Source: Calliphora vicina (taxonomy: Eukaryota; Arthropoda; Insecta; Diptera; Calliphoridae). From it: a DNA stretch of 64,000 nt. The stretch is taken from NCBI RefSeq assembly GCF_958450345.1, contig NC_088782.1:100842358-100906357 (forward strand). The letters run 5' to 3'. The notes beneath the pieces were generated by a model. It had not been told where the DNA came from. It saw nothing but the letters and a program-made list of their open reading frames with translations, and ran no database searches. This document shows, in pieces, positions 20,410 to 32,973 of the stretch (its first letter is position 1; every line of letters starts with the position of its first letter). A program made the translations under genes and the position numbers.

Positions 20410-23400
20410 CTTTTTATCAAAAAATACAAAAACTATTTCATTGCCACAAACGAACTTCAAAAACAATAAGAAGAGCAGCTTAAAAAGTACTGCCTTTCTA
20501 AGCCTTTAATAAAATTAAGGGTGAAACTTGTAGCATTTTTCGGGGTTTTGTGGCAATATTAGTTGAAAAGAACACGTTATACGCTTACCAAACTAAATTT
20601 TTTCAGAAGAGAACACAAAGAAAGCTAAAAAGCAGAATAAAGGCATAATTTATGCCAGAAAAGAAAACGCCATTAATTGCTATTTTACTCTATTGCCAGG
20701 CAAGAGCTCTACGTCATGAATACCTCTATTATTTTTCTTAGTGAATACTCTTTTAATATACATAATATTGTACAGTATATACTGAATGAGCTTTTATTAA
20801 AATAATATTTTTTTTGCAAATGTACGACTGTGGGCTTTGTATTAAATCACTCAATCACAGAACTGAATCATTTAAACCACAACTCATTAATTTAAGTATC
20901 ACGGTCATCGCTAAACTATCCCTAACACGTAAAATGTCGTTACCCAATTCAATTAATTTGTATTTTAGATATTACAGTAATTTTTACTTAACTACCTTTC
21001 AATTAAGAGCATTTTGCATATAAGTGCACAAAATTTGTGTATTTGTATATTTATTTTACCAAACTCCATATAAATTCGTTAATTTAAATGCATTGTTCAT
21101 ACATGCACATTTAAGATAAGTGCATAATACTTTTGGAAGTTATAATTGGTTTTAATGAAAAAAATTTCATTTAGCTACCTAATACATAATTAAATCAAAA
21201 CAAAATAAGATAAAACACGATTTTGAATAAAAAATGATGTTGTAAACTTCTTAATACCAACCCAGCAAAAACATACATGCAAAATAAATAGAACTACATG
21301 TGAAACATGCATGATCTTAACATTAGCGTGTAATTTTTCTGTGAAAATTTATTGAACAGACCAATTAAAAAAGGTATTTTGTATTATTTTTAAGTTTTTT
21401 TATTTATTAAGAACTAAGTTGTCAACTATTTTTTCTTCTTTTATTAACCAAAATATTATAATGGATACAACATAACAAATTTTTATATTAAACATAAGAA
21501 TTTAATATATTGAAATATTGCAATTGCTATATAAGAGATGATTGAGAGTATTGGATGTAATTTTTGATGTGTTCACTTATGAAAAATATATTAGAATTTT
21601 GGAAGGTACTTAAAATAAATTTAAGTAAATATTTACTAATAAATCATGAAAATGTCCCTTCATCTTGAACAACTTCAACTTTCTTAGCTGGGAAAGTAAT
21701 GGAAAAATCAATATAGTTATTCTTATAAAATTTATATATGAGCTTAAACATAATTTTCATATTTTATTATATAAAAGAAAAAAAAAATATCACGCAAAAC
21801 TTCGAAAAAAGAAATGGACGTAAAATTAAGTATAGTCACCTAAAATTATGTATCTTCAAAATATCCGAAATTGACTTGTTTGTTGATTCACAACAAAATT
21901 ACATTATATTACATATGTATGTATGTATAACCAAGTAAAACAGGGTTATGTAAATAGTAATATCTGTTCTATTATCGAAAATAGTTATAATGAAAACATG
22001 CATATAGTATTAAGAATGTTTATCACCTTCGACAAAGAACTCATAACAATTTTAAATTTGACCAAAGGTTAACTTCCAAGAAGAAATGCAACATCTTCAG
22101 TATCTAAAATATTTTCTTTCCAGCTTACAGCAATTACTTTTATGATAATGTACCTTTTAGGTATTTTTAATTAATAAGTAGTTATTTGCCTATTCTTGTT
22201 AGTATCCCACTTTAAAAAAAAAAAAATATTGTTTTTACAGGCTTTATGAAAATTTAATAATTTTTACATAAGTAATTTTAGTCATATATAGATCTGAAAC
22301 TCTCCTGTCAAAGACCTAACTCAGTTGTCAAAAACCTAAGTGGAGAGAATGTATTAGTAAAATAAACTATGCGTAAACAAAAACAACACTCGTATGCATG
22401 ATTTATGTGTATTACTCTGTGGTTTTAGTAATAATTAAAATAAATAAAAAAATATAAAAAAAATCTATAACTGTTTTTATTTAAAACTAGCTGAACCCGG
22501 TCCGCGTTGCTGTCCGATCTCGATTTTAATATACAGTGTCGGACAAAACTAAAGCATGGACTCCTCTGACCTGAATTAATTAATATTAAGTACAGGAGCA
22601 GATGATTTAATTAGTATTTATAACAACTTGAATGCTGTAATTAATTGAAGGTTTAATTTTAATATAACTTTAGATTAGAAGTTGTGTGATGAAAATCGAT
22701 CGATTTGGAAATGTAAGATGAATTTCAAAAGATTTCAGTAATAATGTTTAAAGCTTGCCAAATATAGCACATAATGCAGACAACAAATAAATTAAATGAA
22801 TTTAAGCATGTTCATAAAAATGGAAGCTTAAAACAATTTACAAAACGAGAACTATTCATCACATTCATGGAGTATTTCATAAGGTCAAGTTACAATCGCA
22901 GCTGATTATTATTTGTTTGTTTATTTTGTGCCCCATTCTGTCAAACTGTGTTTATATTTTTTTTTACATAAAAACAATTTAAAAGTTAATGTTAATGTTT
23001 CACGACTTAAAAAATAGAACATCCATTAACAGTTTTTAAATATGATCTGGGAATTTAAATATTTCACTTTTATATAATTGAAAGTAAATTTTTATTTGGC
23101 TCAAGTTTGTTTATTATATATAATTCAAATATAGTTCAAAGAATAAAACTGAAAATTAATTTCACATTTATTTAAAATTATTTGAGATTGAAGTGTTTCT
23201 AGATTTAATATAGAAATAAATATGAAATTAAAAATACCTTTGTTTAATTTTGTTATTGAAATTTATTGTCCGTTTGTATTTTTCTGGAAATCATTTAAAA
23301 TATCTCCCAATGCATATAACAATAAATGTGTTTTACCAATGAAAAAATTGTAGTCAATTCATTAAACTTGCATTGGTTCTATGCAATCATTAAACACATG

Positions 23401-24172
23401 ATCTCCAATGACACGTAAATATAAAATTCATGCATGTTTCACCTAAATCGTACTTCGTCACCACTTGAATGCCTTTCTAAATTACTTTTTTGTAATGTAA
23501 TTTATTGCGAGATATAATGAAATAAAATCAAGTGAGTAGCAGTTTTGTTAGTCTTTTTATTTTTTTTTATATTTGACATTAAGGGGCATTTGACAAATAA
23601 CAAATATTGTAATTGTTGTCGAAACGTTGTCACCTAATTAATACGCCTTAATCACATTCATATTCGTTTTCGAATCGTTTTGTTTTCGAAATCAATTTTC
23701 ATCACATACCTGAAGATAAGTGAATTTAATTAAACACTTTTTAAAAGATTAGTTTTAAGTTATTTAAAAATCAAATATTTTTGTTTATTATCATATATTA
23801 TTTATTAGCGGTATTCACAATGTAGAGTACTTTCTCTAGCAAAATAGCAGAAACCAAAAACAAAATACATTAGAACTACTTTAATACTTATTTACACTTT
23901 TGCTTCATGAACTATATGAGGTGAATTTGACATTTCATAACATTTTATTTTTGTTTTGAAAATAAATTAAATTTTATTTTAAAATATATGTATGTATGTA
24001 TTTCATAGAAAAAACATAATAGAAAATATAACCGGAAAACAAAAGAAAGAAGCTAAAAACTGCATTACAAATGCAATTAACGGATTGATCGACATATATT
24101 TTATGTAGCAAAAAGTATAGCTTGAGAATATTTTCAAGCTATACTTTTTGCTTACATTTTAACACTTTTAAT

Positions 24173-25714
24173 CAGCGACCCGAAATAACTGTTATTTTTT
24201 TTTTAAATAAGCAATTGGTTATAGAAAAAATAAATTCAAAAAAATAGGTCAAATAGGACAAATTTATAATTGTTATTACGGGACCTAGTCTTTGATAACC
24301 ATTATGAAAAATTTAAATTTTTTTAGGTCTTTGATAACCATTACACAGTACAACACATGCTTTTGGGACTCAATTCTGACAATTGCACGTGAAAGTAGCC
24401 CAAAAATAAGAACTTCTGCATCATTAGTTTTGTCAAGTTGTCAATTATATGTACCAAATTTTTTTATGATGGGTCCAGAATTAGTCATAGCTCCCATATA
24501 AGACCCGCTTCCGAAAATCACTTTAATGTGAATAAATCTGTTAAAAATGATGGTATACATACAAAATTCATGATAAATAACTTTCATATAGACAAAAATC
24601 ATACGACCTAATTTCATGGTGATCGGTCCATAATTGGATTTGTAATCCAGTTATTGAACAAAAAAGGTGAAAAATTGTAAAAAAAAATGTAAAAAATAGG
24701 CATTTTTGCGATTTTTAACGCACTGGATGCACCTTTTTCGGGTAGGTATGTTCCGAACTTTTTTTCTACTATTCAATATCTACAACTTTGCTTCAGCCAC
24801 AAAAGTGATATTCCGTACGGTATACGAGATATAACCGTGCTAAAATATAGAAAAAGTGATAGAAATCCACCTTGAGGAAAAAAATTCGTATGGCCATTAA
24901 ATTATTACGGCAGCCAACTTGACAAAACTAATGATGCAGAAGTTCTTATTTTTGGGGCTACTTTCACGTGCCATTGTCAGAATTGAGTCCCAAAGCAATG
25001 AACTGAAAAATGTTGTACTGTGTTATGAAAGATTTTTATTTTTTAGGTCTTTGATAACCATTATGAAAGACTTTTTATTTTTTTTTGGTCTTCAATAACC
25101 ATTATGAAAGACTTTTTTTTTGTTGGTCTTTGATAACCATTATAAAATATTTTTATTTTTTTGGTCTTCTATAGACTACAGCCATTACAAATATTTATAC
25201 CCTACACCACCATAGTGATGTAGCGTATAGTGCCCCAAGCCTATTGAATTTGGTTAGAATCGGTCTATTATTTCTCCTAGCCCCCATACGATTGTCCTAT
25301 CTGAAAATAGATTATCTCTCATAAATATCTTAGTTATATGGATATCCAAACCAAATTCAGCACAAATAGGTTTTATATAAGTCGAACTCTCACTACTAAA
25401 TTTTGTGACGATTGGTTCATAATTTGTCGTAGCTCCCATATAAGGCCCACTTCCGAAAAAACCTTTCATAATGTTTACAAAAGACCAAAAAAATAAAAAT
25501 CTTTAATAATTGTTATTAAAGACCAACAAAAATAAAAATATTTTATAATGGTTATTGAAGACCAAAACAAATAAAAATCTTTTATAATGGTTATGAAAGA
25601 CCAACATAATATTGGTTAAATTTAACTGTTATTCAGAAACCCTTTTTTAAAAATTATTGATAAAGAATTATTTTGGGATTTTTTCCAATATTGGTTATAA
25701 CAGTTATGTCTCTG
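24173..25714. mobile_element. Composite hAT-like element (copy 2)
   Basis: Same element as at 18868-20409, carried along in the second duplication unit, including its flanking 8-mers and the nested element. Confidence 0.75.
24344..25022. mobile_element. Nested TTA-target element (copy 2)
   Basis: Same as 19039-19717, displaced by 5305 bp. Confidence 0.78.
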
Positions 25715-27789
25715 CTTTTTATCAAAAAATACAAAAACTATTTCATTGCCACAAACGAACTTCAAAAACAATAAGAAGAGCAGCTTAAAAAGTACTGCCT
25801 TTCTAAGCCTTTAATAAAATTAAGGGTGAAACTTGTAGCATTTTTCGGGGTTTTGTGGCAATATTAGTTGAAAAGAACACGTTATACGCTTACCAAACTA
25901 AATTTTTTCAGAAGAGAACACAAAGAAAGCTAAAAAGCAGAATAAAGGCATAATTTATGCCAGAAAAGAAAACGCCATTAATTGCTATTTTACTCTATTG
26001 CCAGGCAAGAGCTCTACGTCATGAATACCTCTATTATTTTTCTTAGTGAATACTCTTTTAATATACATAATATTGTACAGTATATACTGAATGAGCTTTT
26101 ATTAAAATAATATTTTTTTTGCAAATGTACGACTGTGGGCTTTGTATTAAATCACTCAATCACAGAACTGAATCATTTAAACCACAACTCATTAATTTAA
26201 GTATCACGGTCATCGCTAAACTATCCCTAACACGTAAAATGTCGTTACCCAATTCAATTAATTTGTATTTTAGATATTACAGTAATTTTTACTTAACTAC
26301 CTTTCAATTAAGAGCATTTTGCATATAAGTGCACAAAATTTGTGTATTTGTATATTTATTTTACCAAACTCCATATAAATTCGTTAATTTAAATGCATTG
26401 TTCATACATGCACATTTAAGATAAGTGCATAATACTTTTGGAAGTTATAATTGGTTTTAATGAAAAAAATTTCATTTAGCTACCTAATACATAATTAAAT
26501 CAAAACAAAATAAGATAAAACACGATTTTGAATAAAAAATGATGTTGTAAACTTCTTAATACCAACCCAGCAAAAACATACATGCAAAATAAATAGAACT
26601 ACATGTGAAACATGCATGATCTTAACATTAGCGTGTAATTTTTCTGTGAAAATTTATTGAACAGACCAATTAAAAAAGGTATTTTGTATTATTTTTAAGT
26701 TTTTTTATTTATTAAGAACTAAGTTGTCAACTATTTTTTCTTCTTTTATTAACCAAAATATTATAATGGATACAACATAACAAATTTTTATATTAAACAT
26801 AAGAATTTAATATATTGAAATATTGCAATTGCTATATAAGAGATGATTGAGAGTATTGGATGTAATTTTTGATGTGTTCACTTATGAAAAATATATTAGA
26901 ATTTTGGAAGGTACTTAAAATAAATTTAAGTAAATATTTACTAATAAATCATGAAAATGTCCCTTCATCTTGAACAACTTCAACTTTCTTAGCTGGGAAA
27001 GTAATGGAAAAATCAATATAGTTATTCTTATAAAATTTATATATGAGCTTAAACATAATTTTCATATTTTATTATATAAAAGAAAAAAAAAATATCACGC
27101 AAAACTTCGAAAAAAGAAATGGACGTAAAATTAAGTATAGTCACCTAAAATTATGTATCTTCAAAATATCCGAAATTGACTTGTTTGTTGATTCACAACA
27201 AAATTACATTATATTACATATGTATGTATGTATAACCAAGTAAAACAGGGTTATGTAAATAGTAATATCTGTTCTATTATCGAAAATAGTTATAATGAAA
27301 ACATGCATATAGTATTAAGAATGTTTATCACCTTCGACAAAGAACTCATAACAATTTTAAATTTGACCAAAGGTTAACTTCCAAGAAGAAATGCAACATC
27401 TTCAGTATCTAAAATATTTTCTTTCCAGCTTACAGCAATTACTTTTATGATAATGTACCTTTTAGGTATTTTTAATTAATAAGTAGTTATTTGCCTATTC
27501 TTGTTAGTATCCCACTTTAAAAAAAAAAAAATATTGTTTTTACAGGCTTTATGAAAATTTAATAATTTTTACATAAGTAATTTTAGTCATATATAGATCT
27601 GAAACTCTCCTGTCAAAGACCTAACTCAGTTGTCAAAAACCTAAGTGGAGAGAATGTATTAGTAAAATAAACTATGCGTAAACAAAAACAACACTCGTAT
27701 GCATGATTTATGTGTATTACTCTGTGGTTTTAGTAATAATTAAAATAAATAAAAAAATATAAAAAAAATCTATAACTGTTTTTATTTAA

Positions 27790-27900
27790 AACTAGCTGAA
27801 CCCGGTCCGCGTTGCTGTCCGATCTCGATTTTAATATACAGTGTCGGACAAAACTAAAGCATGGACTCCTCTGACCTGACTTCGCACCCGAAACACTTAT
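27790..27900 (+). repeat. Transposon-tip sequences at the duplication edge
   Basis: AACTAGCTGAACCCGGTCCG (27789-27808) resembles the conserved end of a widespread insect repeat, with a relative at 48808. It is followed by CAGTGTCGGACAAAACTAAAG (from 27839), which looks like a Tc1-type terminal repeat. Both also occur in copy 1 (22484 and 22534). The duplication breakpoint falls about 35 bp inside the putative Tc1 tip, so only copy 2 retains the sequence beyond it. Confidence 0.5.
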
Positions 27901-28620
27901 TATCTGTAGCCAGATGACGGCGGATGAAGTGGTCATATGACAAAGTTGTAGCAGATATATGTATCTTTAAATAAAGTGCCATATATGAGTTGTACTTTCG
28001 GATATTTTAAAGGAAGTGCTTGGAAATCGGAATGGAGCTGGAAGTGTAACTTAGAAGCGGCTCAATAATTGGTTACAGATCAACTTTACCGTTCGCACAT
28101 CACATTCCCGGGGATTACTTAGGAAATTTCAAAACGCTGCAATGTAAGCAAAGTTCATTGCGCCAATCAGCACGTCCTTGTGATTCCTGTAGTCATCATC
28201 TTTATTGTAATGAAATGACAACTTTAAATAGATTATTTCTCTTGATCGAGCCATTCGAGGGCAATTGGCTTCTAGTCTTTCGATATGCTGTAGGGGTGTC
28301 TGCAGCTCTCGATGAAGATACACTGCGACTGTGATTCGCGTTCTATTTCCATTTCTACGGCTCTAGACGTAGATGCCCTTTCGCTATTTTCCACAAGACG
28401 TGAACGAAATGAAAATTGTCATTGTTTGAACGTTGGGAACGAAAAAAAGCATTTATTTCCCTAATGAAAAGAAACAATTTTTATTGTTGAAATTTATTTT
28501 TTTTTAATATGTGTATTTGTTTGAAAATTTTTTAGATAATTTTCTTGTACGTAATTTTAAAAAGAAAACAAATTATAACTGAAAACACAAGCTTAAGTTA
28601 AGGAGAGTAGCAGCCATAGA
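27878..28620. other. Less AT-rich unique sequence, no gene assigned
   Basis: A 64-codon minus-strand frame (28129-28323) lies in a patch of higher GC, and a second open stretch runs minus from about 28420. Neither matches a family I recognise, and they are in different frames. It may be decayed transposon coding sequence. Confidence 0.35.
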
Positions 28621-28625
28621 ATAAT

Positions 28626-28765
28626 CACCCTTATCGTGGTTGGCGTAAACGTCTTACGCCTACGACTGTTTCGTACTAGATTAAAGATAAAATGCAAACT
28701 GTTTCTTTAATCTAGTACAAAACAGTCGTAGGCGTAAGACGTTTACGCCAACCACGATAAGGGTG
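28626..28765. mobile_element. 140-bp near-perfect hairpin MITE
   Basis: Arms of 62 bp (28626-28687 and 28704-28765) starting CACCCTTATCGTGGTTGGCG are complementary with a single mismatch and a 16-base loop. AAT flanks both sides and may be a 3-bp target duplication. RNA across this site would form a long perfect stem, a possible siRNA source. No related copy is recognised in the window. Confidence 0.75.
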
Positions 28766-29229
28766 AATATATCCATATAAGCGTTACTGAGAGGGAAAAA
28801 ACCTAAGTCTGTTGTCAAAAACCTAACCAATTATGAAGTCAGCCAGAGCTCCAACATACGTTCTTCAGGGAGCCCCTTTAGGGATTATCCGTATTGATAT
28901 CTGAGTAAAAATTTTAAACTCATTAGAATTTTTTTTAGTTGATCCTTAGATTTTTTGTTTCATGTATTAGTTAAGTATATTTGTTCAGTTTTATTTTCAT
29001 TTATAAAAAAGGTTAAGATTACATTAGTACTAATATAAGAAAAAGCAAATTGTAAGAAAACCCACAATAAGCTTTTTACAAAAAACTGGTGGCAACATTT
29101 TAGTTTTCTTTTGGCATGACTTTCTAAATAAACCAACCGTTATTCTGTCAAGATTTCAAATTAATAATGCTCGCCGTGAGCAATAGAAAATCAAACTAGA
29201 AAACCAATTTTCTAAAAAATCCAACATGG

Positions 29230-29780
29230 TCAGGTGCAATGATAGCAGCATATGATAAATGAATGATGTTATAAAACTTTACGGAGGAACCTTAAGCACA
29301 GATCGTGAGAAAAAAGAAACCAAAAAAGTTAGCAGACGAGACCAAGACCTTACAATGAAAATAGTGCGTTGTATTAAATGGACCTTCAACAGCTACCAGG
29401 AATTAAATTTGATGTTGCAGAAAGCCGCGGGAATACCAATCAAAAATATAAATATACAAAATGTATAAATTTGGTAAGAAGGAAATGTTGTGGCAAGCTA
29501 TTTGCAGTTGGGTCTTAAGAGTGATCCGTTTGTAACCTCTGCAACTGTGACTTCGGATATTTACATAAAAATAACGTTTGCTACCCTTTATTAGACAACA
29601 CCATTCTTCAATAAAGTTTTGGACTGATTTGGCCTCCTGCCACTATTACAAAGCTGCCATGGATTGGTATCGAAGCAACAAAGTCGAGTTAATACCAAAA
29701 CATATGAACCCACCCAATTGTCCCCAGCTTCGGCCAATTGAAAAATATGGGCTATTGTCAAAGCTAAATTAAAGACAATA
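29230..29780 (+). mobile_element. Broken Tc1/mariner-type transposase
   Basis: Two disconnected frames. The first, 29259-29468, looks like an N-terminal helix-turn-helix region (LTMKIVRCIKWTFNSYQEL). The second, 29578-29772, has LPFIRQHHSSIKFWTDLASC and NPPNCPQLRPIEKYG, the second and third catalytic acidic regions of IS630/Tc1-mariner enzymes. The piece between them and the first catalytic Asp are lost. It differs from the fragment at 9145-9600. Confidence 0.75.
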
Positions 29781-30129
29781 AAAAGTTTTAGTTATGTTTA
29801 GTTTAGTTTAATTATTTTATGTCAATTAATATATTTTGAAAATAAATATGTTACTGCAGGGTTTTAAAATTGGTTTTGTTCACTTGAGCTGCTCAGATGC
29901 GGCACAAAATCTTTACTACTATTTTTTGCCTCTGTTGTATAAAGTAGTAGCAGATTTTTATTGCCAAAAGTTTTGACAGCTGGTAGCTCTAAAAAGGTTT
30001 ATTTGTTGTTTGTTTATATTGGGGATAAAATAAACGCAATATATTTTTTGTTCAGAAAGTTAAAAAAAACTAAATTGTTGAAATTAGTAGTACTATTTTA
30101 GTTTTAAAAAAATTAATACGAACAAAAAA

Positions 30130-32101
30130 ATGTACAAATATGCCGCAACAGATTCAATATTTGATGGTGTTTCAAATATTTATTTGATAAGTATTGCAAC
30201 AGCATTTTTAGCGGTTATTATAGCATTTTATTGCAGTAATTTTCTCAAGGACGAAAGTGTAAGTTTTGTCGTTTGAAAGTCCTTAAGCCAATTTATTAAC
30301 ATTGATTGCACGCAAATTCTAGGAAAAACAATTAAAGCAAGTGTTGAATGATGTGGGCGATGAGGAGGAGGAAGACATGGCAGAACAAGACGATTATCTT
30401 AATGATTCTACCACTGAAATAGAAAATCATTATCAATTAAAACAGGAAATACAAAAACGTTTAATACTTGATGAATTAGAAAATACAAGTGATTATGAGG
30501 ACAATGACGCCTATAAAAATGTTTATGCGAAAAGCAATTCTACTTCCACTAATGAAGATTCTGACGCTGACTATGACATGGATGAAATGCATGTCGATGG
30601 TCTAGTTAGTAAGATAAAATCGAAAAGAGTTAAAGAGTTGGAGGCCCAACTAACCAGAGATCAATTGGAAGAAGAAAAAAGGTAAGGCTATTAAGAAAAA
30701 TAATTTAAAAAAAAGACAGGCGTTTCTAATTGGAATTTTATTCCTATATGATAAGTAACGAACATTTTTTATATTTAGATGTGTGATAAAAATCGATTAT
30801 ATGACTATGATTATCCTATTTTACTTAATACATTTCTATCAATTTGTTCGATTTATTTTTCAATTAATTCTGACCGTAATTCTGCAAGAAATCCGGGGTT
30901 ATGAATACGGAATTTTTCAAAATTTATCAGATCAATATATTTTTCATACTTAGTTAATATATAGAACTGTTCTTGCAAATTAACTTTATCGAAGTGAAAT
31001 ACTTAGGTTAGAAAAACATGTCTCAACTATTATTTAGGCTCAGATATAAAAACAGTCCTACACATGTCCGTCTGTGATGAGGTGCCGAATCAACCTAATG
31101 CACGAGTGAACTAATCCGACTTCCTAATATACACCCCCGCAGTTTAGAAACTGTGCGTGATATTTTTTTCTGACCCCAGTTCAGACATCACAAAAACCGA
31201 TTGCAAAATGATGTACAAATAAATCGTACAGGAAAGTAAACATTTTTTTTTCAAAATCTCAATCCACATAGTCGTGAAAAATAAAAAAAAAATTAAAATT
31301 TTGAAATATCGCTGGTTTAACATGCAAAGGCTCTATGTCCATATTTTAAAATTTTACAGGAGACAAAAAAAATCAAACTTTTTTTGCGTAAACATTTTTT
31401 AAATGTGTAAACGCAATTTTGTTTAAATTTTTCTTTGTTTTATATGTGCGTAGAGATACAAAAAACTATACTTTTTATAGGGTTTTAAAGCTTTTTCTTG
31501 TGATAAATTGGACTAAGCGCTTTTGCTCGTCACTATAAAACAGCGACACAAAAAGGAGATAACTGCAATTTTTCTTTGTAATCAATGTATTTTTCCTTAG
31601 TGAACATTACTACATTAAAATCTCAATTTCTAAAAAATGTGGACATAGAGCATTTGCATGTTAAGCCAGCGATATAAAGATCCCAGCAACTTTACTCTTC
31701 ATCCAGTGGTCGAAAATAATGAGTTTAACAAAAAAGTTTATCATTAAATAAAAAAAATGTAGCATTGAGTTTTATAAATTCATTGGAATAAATGTGGATT
31801 TTATAAAAATGAATAAAAATTAATTAATAAAATCATATTTTTCTTAAAATTGTGACGAATATAGCCTATCGCAAAAATATCTTTCATTCACTGAAGAAAA
31901 AAATATATTTTGTAAACTATGTAAAATATAATCACAATTGATTAAAAAAGTTTTTTATTAAACTTTTTTATTATCTTTCACAGAATTGAACGCGAACAAT
32001 TAGCAGCCATTTTTGAGCTGTTAAAAAAACAAGAGGCCGAGCTCAATATGAAGGAAATCGATGAATCGGAATTGAATGCTCAATTAGCTTTATATCGTTA
32101 A
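30130..32101 (+). CDS. MXRA7-like single-pass membrane protein
   Basis: Three exons with consensus borders and matching phases: 30130-30258, 30323-30681 and 31984-32101 (201 aa). Residues 17-36 form one hydrophobic segment (IYLISIATAFLAVIIAFYCS), consistent with an N-terminal signal anchor. The middle is acidic and low in complexity (EEEED and DYEDNDAY stretches). The C-terminal 50 residues (LEEEKRIEREQLAAIFELL, ending AQLALYR) match the conserved tail of vertebrate matrix-remodelling-associated protein 7, in gene order N-terminal anchor, acidic linker, EQLAAIF tail. The molecular function of that family is poorly known, and I assign none. Intron 2 (1.3 kb) contains a foldback structure. The gene faces Rpn1 tail to tail. 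Confidence 0.78.
31306..31676. repeat. Foldback structure in MXRA7-like intron 2
   Basis: ATCGCTGGTTTAACATGCAA with following GCTCTATGTCC at 31308-31340 recurs inverted at 31638-31673, giving arms of about 49 bp with few mismatches around a 270-bp AT-rich centre. Probably a small inverted-repeat element. No target duplication was recognised. Confidence 0.65.
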
Positions 32102-32973
32102 TATTGTTACAAATTGTTTAGAATAACAAAACCAAACCAGGAACCACCAATTAGATATGTTTCTCAGAGTTTAAATATAGTATATAATAATAAATATTTT
32201 TATATGCTATGTATAGTTTAGTAAATAGTATGTATGTATATTAAATGTATGTTTGTGTCAGTAGTTATTGCCTAATAAATGTTAAATTTTAAACATAAAA
32301 ACATGCAAAAATAAAAAAATATTCTCAAGCAAACATTTATAAAATTTTTTCAGAACATGCTGGTTAGTGATGAATAAAATTTATATTCAAAATTGGTTCC
32401 GAGTAGTTGGCTAATTATAACTTATTTCTTTAGTTTATATAAAACATAATAAATGGGATTTGCAAGAGTTTTAGAAATCGTTCAATATTACTCTTGTAAT
32501 TTCATTTATAAAGCTTGTAGAACTCGTCTTTAAAAATTTGATTATATTTGTATTTCTATTTGTGCTACTTTTTTCTTTTCATTTAATTTTACACAGTTAC
32601 TTACGAAAATACACAGTCAGCTTGTCCTTAAAATTCCTTACGAAATACTTTCCAAAAAATGTTTGCAATTTTTTACAGTGATTTGTTCTATTAAACAGCT
32701 CAACAGTGTAAATGTTTTAAATCACACAATATTTGATCGTATTATGAAAAATTATATTAATGATTTTAGTGTCCTCTTTGACATGAATGATGGAGGACCT
32801 TAATATTTGAATTGGCATTTTTTGAAGCCTTAAAGTGGCGCAATATTAAATGCCTATTATAGAATATTAAAAGAAATTAAATCTTATAAATTATATTAGA
32901 AATCAAGACAGCACAAAATATAATTTAGTTTGTATTAAAATTATAAATTTAGCCATATTTAATTTAATCACTT
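32102..32973. other. Convergent 3' ends of MXRA7-like gene and Rpn1
   Basis: AT-rich spacer holding both 3' UTRs. AATAAA signals for the plus-strand gene occur near 32185-32320. No other gene is seen. Confidence 0.5.

Larger units (their letters stand above)
17268..22572 (+). repeat. Tandem duplication unit, copy 1 (5305 bp)
   Basis: Every position compared recurs exactly 5305 bp downstream, including homopolymer lengths (a 9-T run near 18259 and a 13-A run near 22214). The unit begins in the last codons of the EXD1-like CDS (GAATTAATTAATATTAAG) and ends CTCCTCTGACCT. The junction shares only GA. Contents: the EXD1 3' UTR and its AATAAA signals near 17480, a 19-bp-arm hairpin, the composite hAT-like element, about 2.1 kb of AT-rich sequence (20410-22500) with no gene, and the tip of a Tc1-like terminal repeat at the right edge. 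Short ORFs in it are AT-rich chance frames. Confidence 0.95.
22573..27877 (+). repeat. Tandem duplication unit, copy 2 (5305 bp)
   Basis: Second copy, same orientation, no difference from copy 1 found by eye. It lacks the EXD1 coding exons, so it duplicates only the 3' flank. Unlike copy 1 it continues past CTGACCTGA into unique sequence (CTTCGCACCCGAAACACTT). True lack of divergence means a very young duplication or an assembly joining two overlapping contig ends. Confidence 0.95.

Noticed and set aside
20814..21023. 69-codon ORF present in both duplication units (also 26119-26328)
   Set aside because: Duplicated only because the whole 5305 bp is; no homology recognised and composition is AT-driven.
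28129..28323. 64-codon minus-strand ORF in a GC-richer patch
   Set aside because: No family recognised and adjoining open stretch is in another frame; kept only as possible transposon debris.
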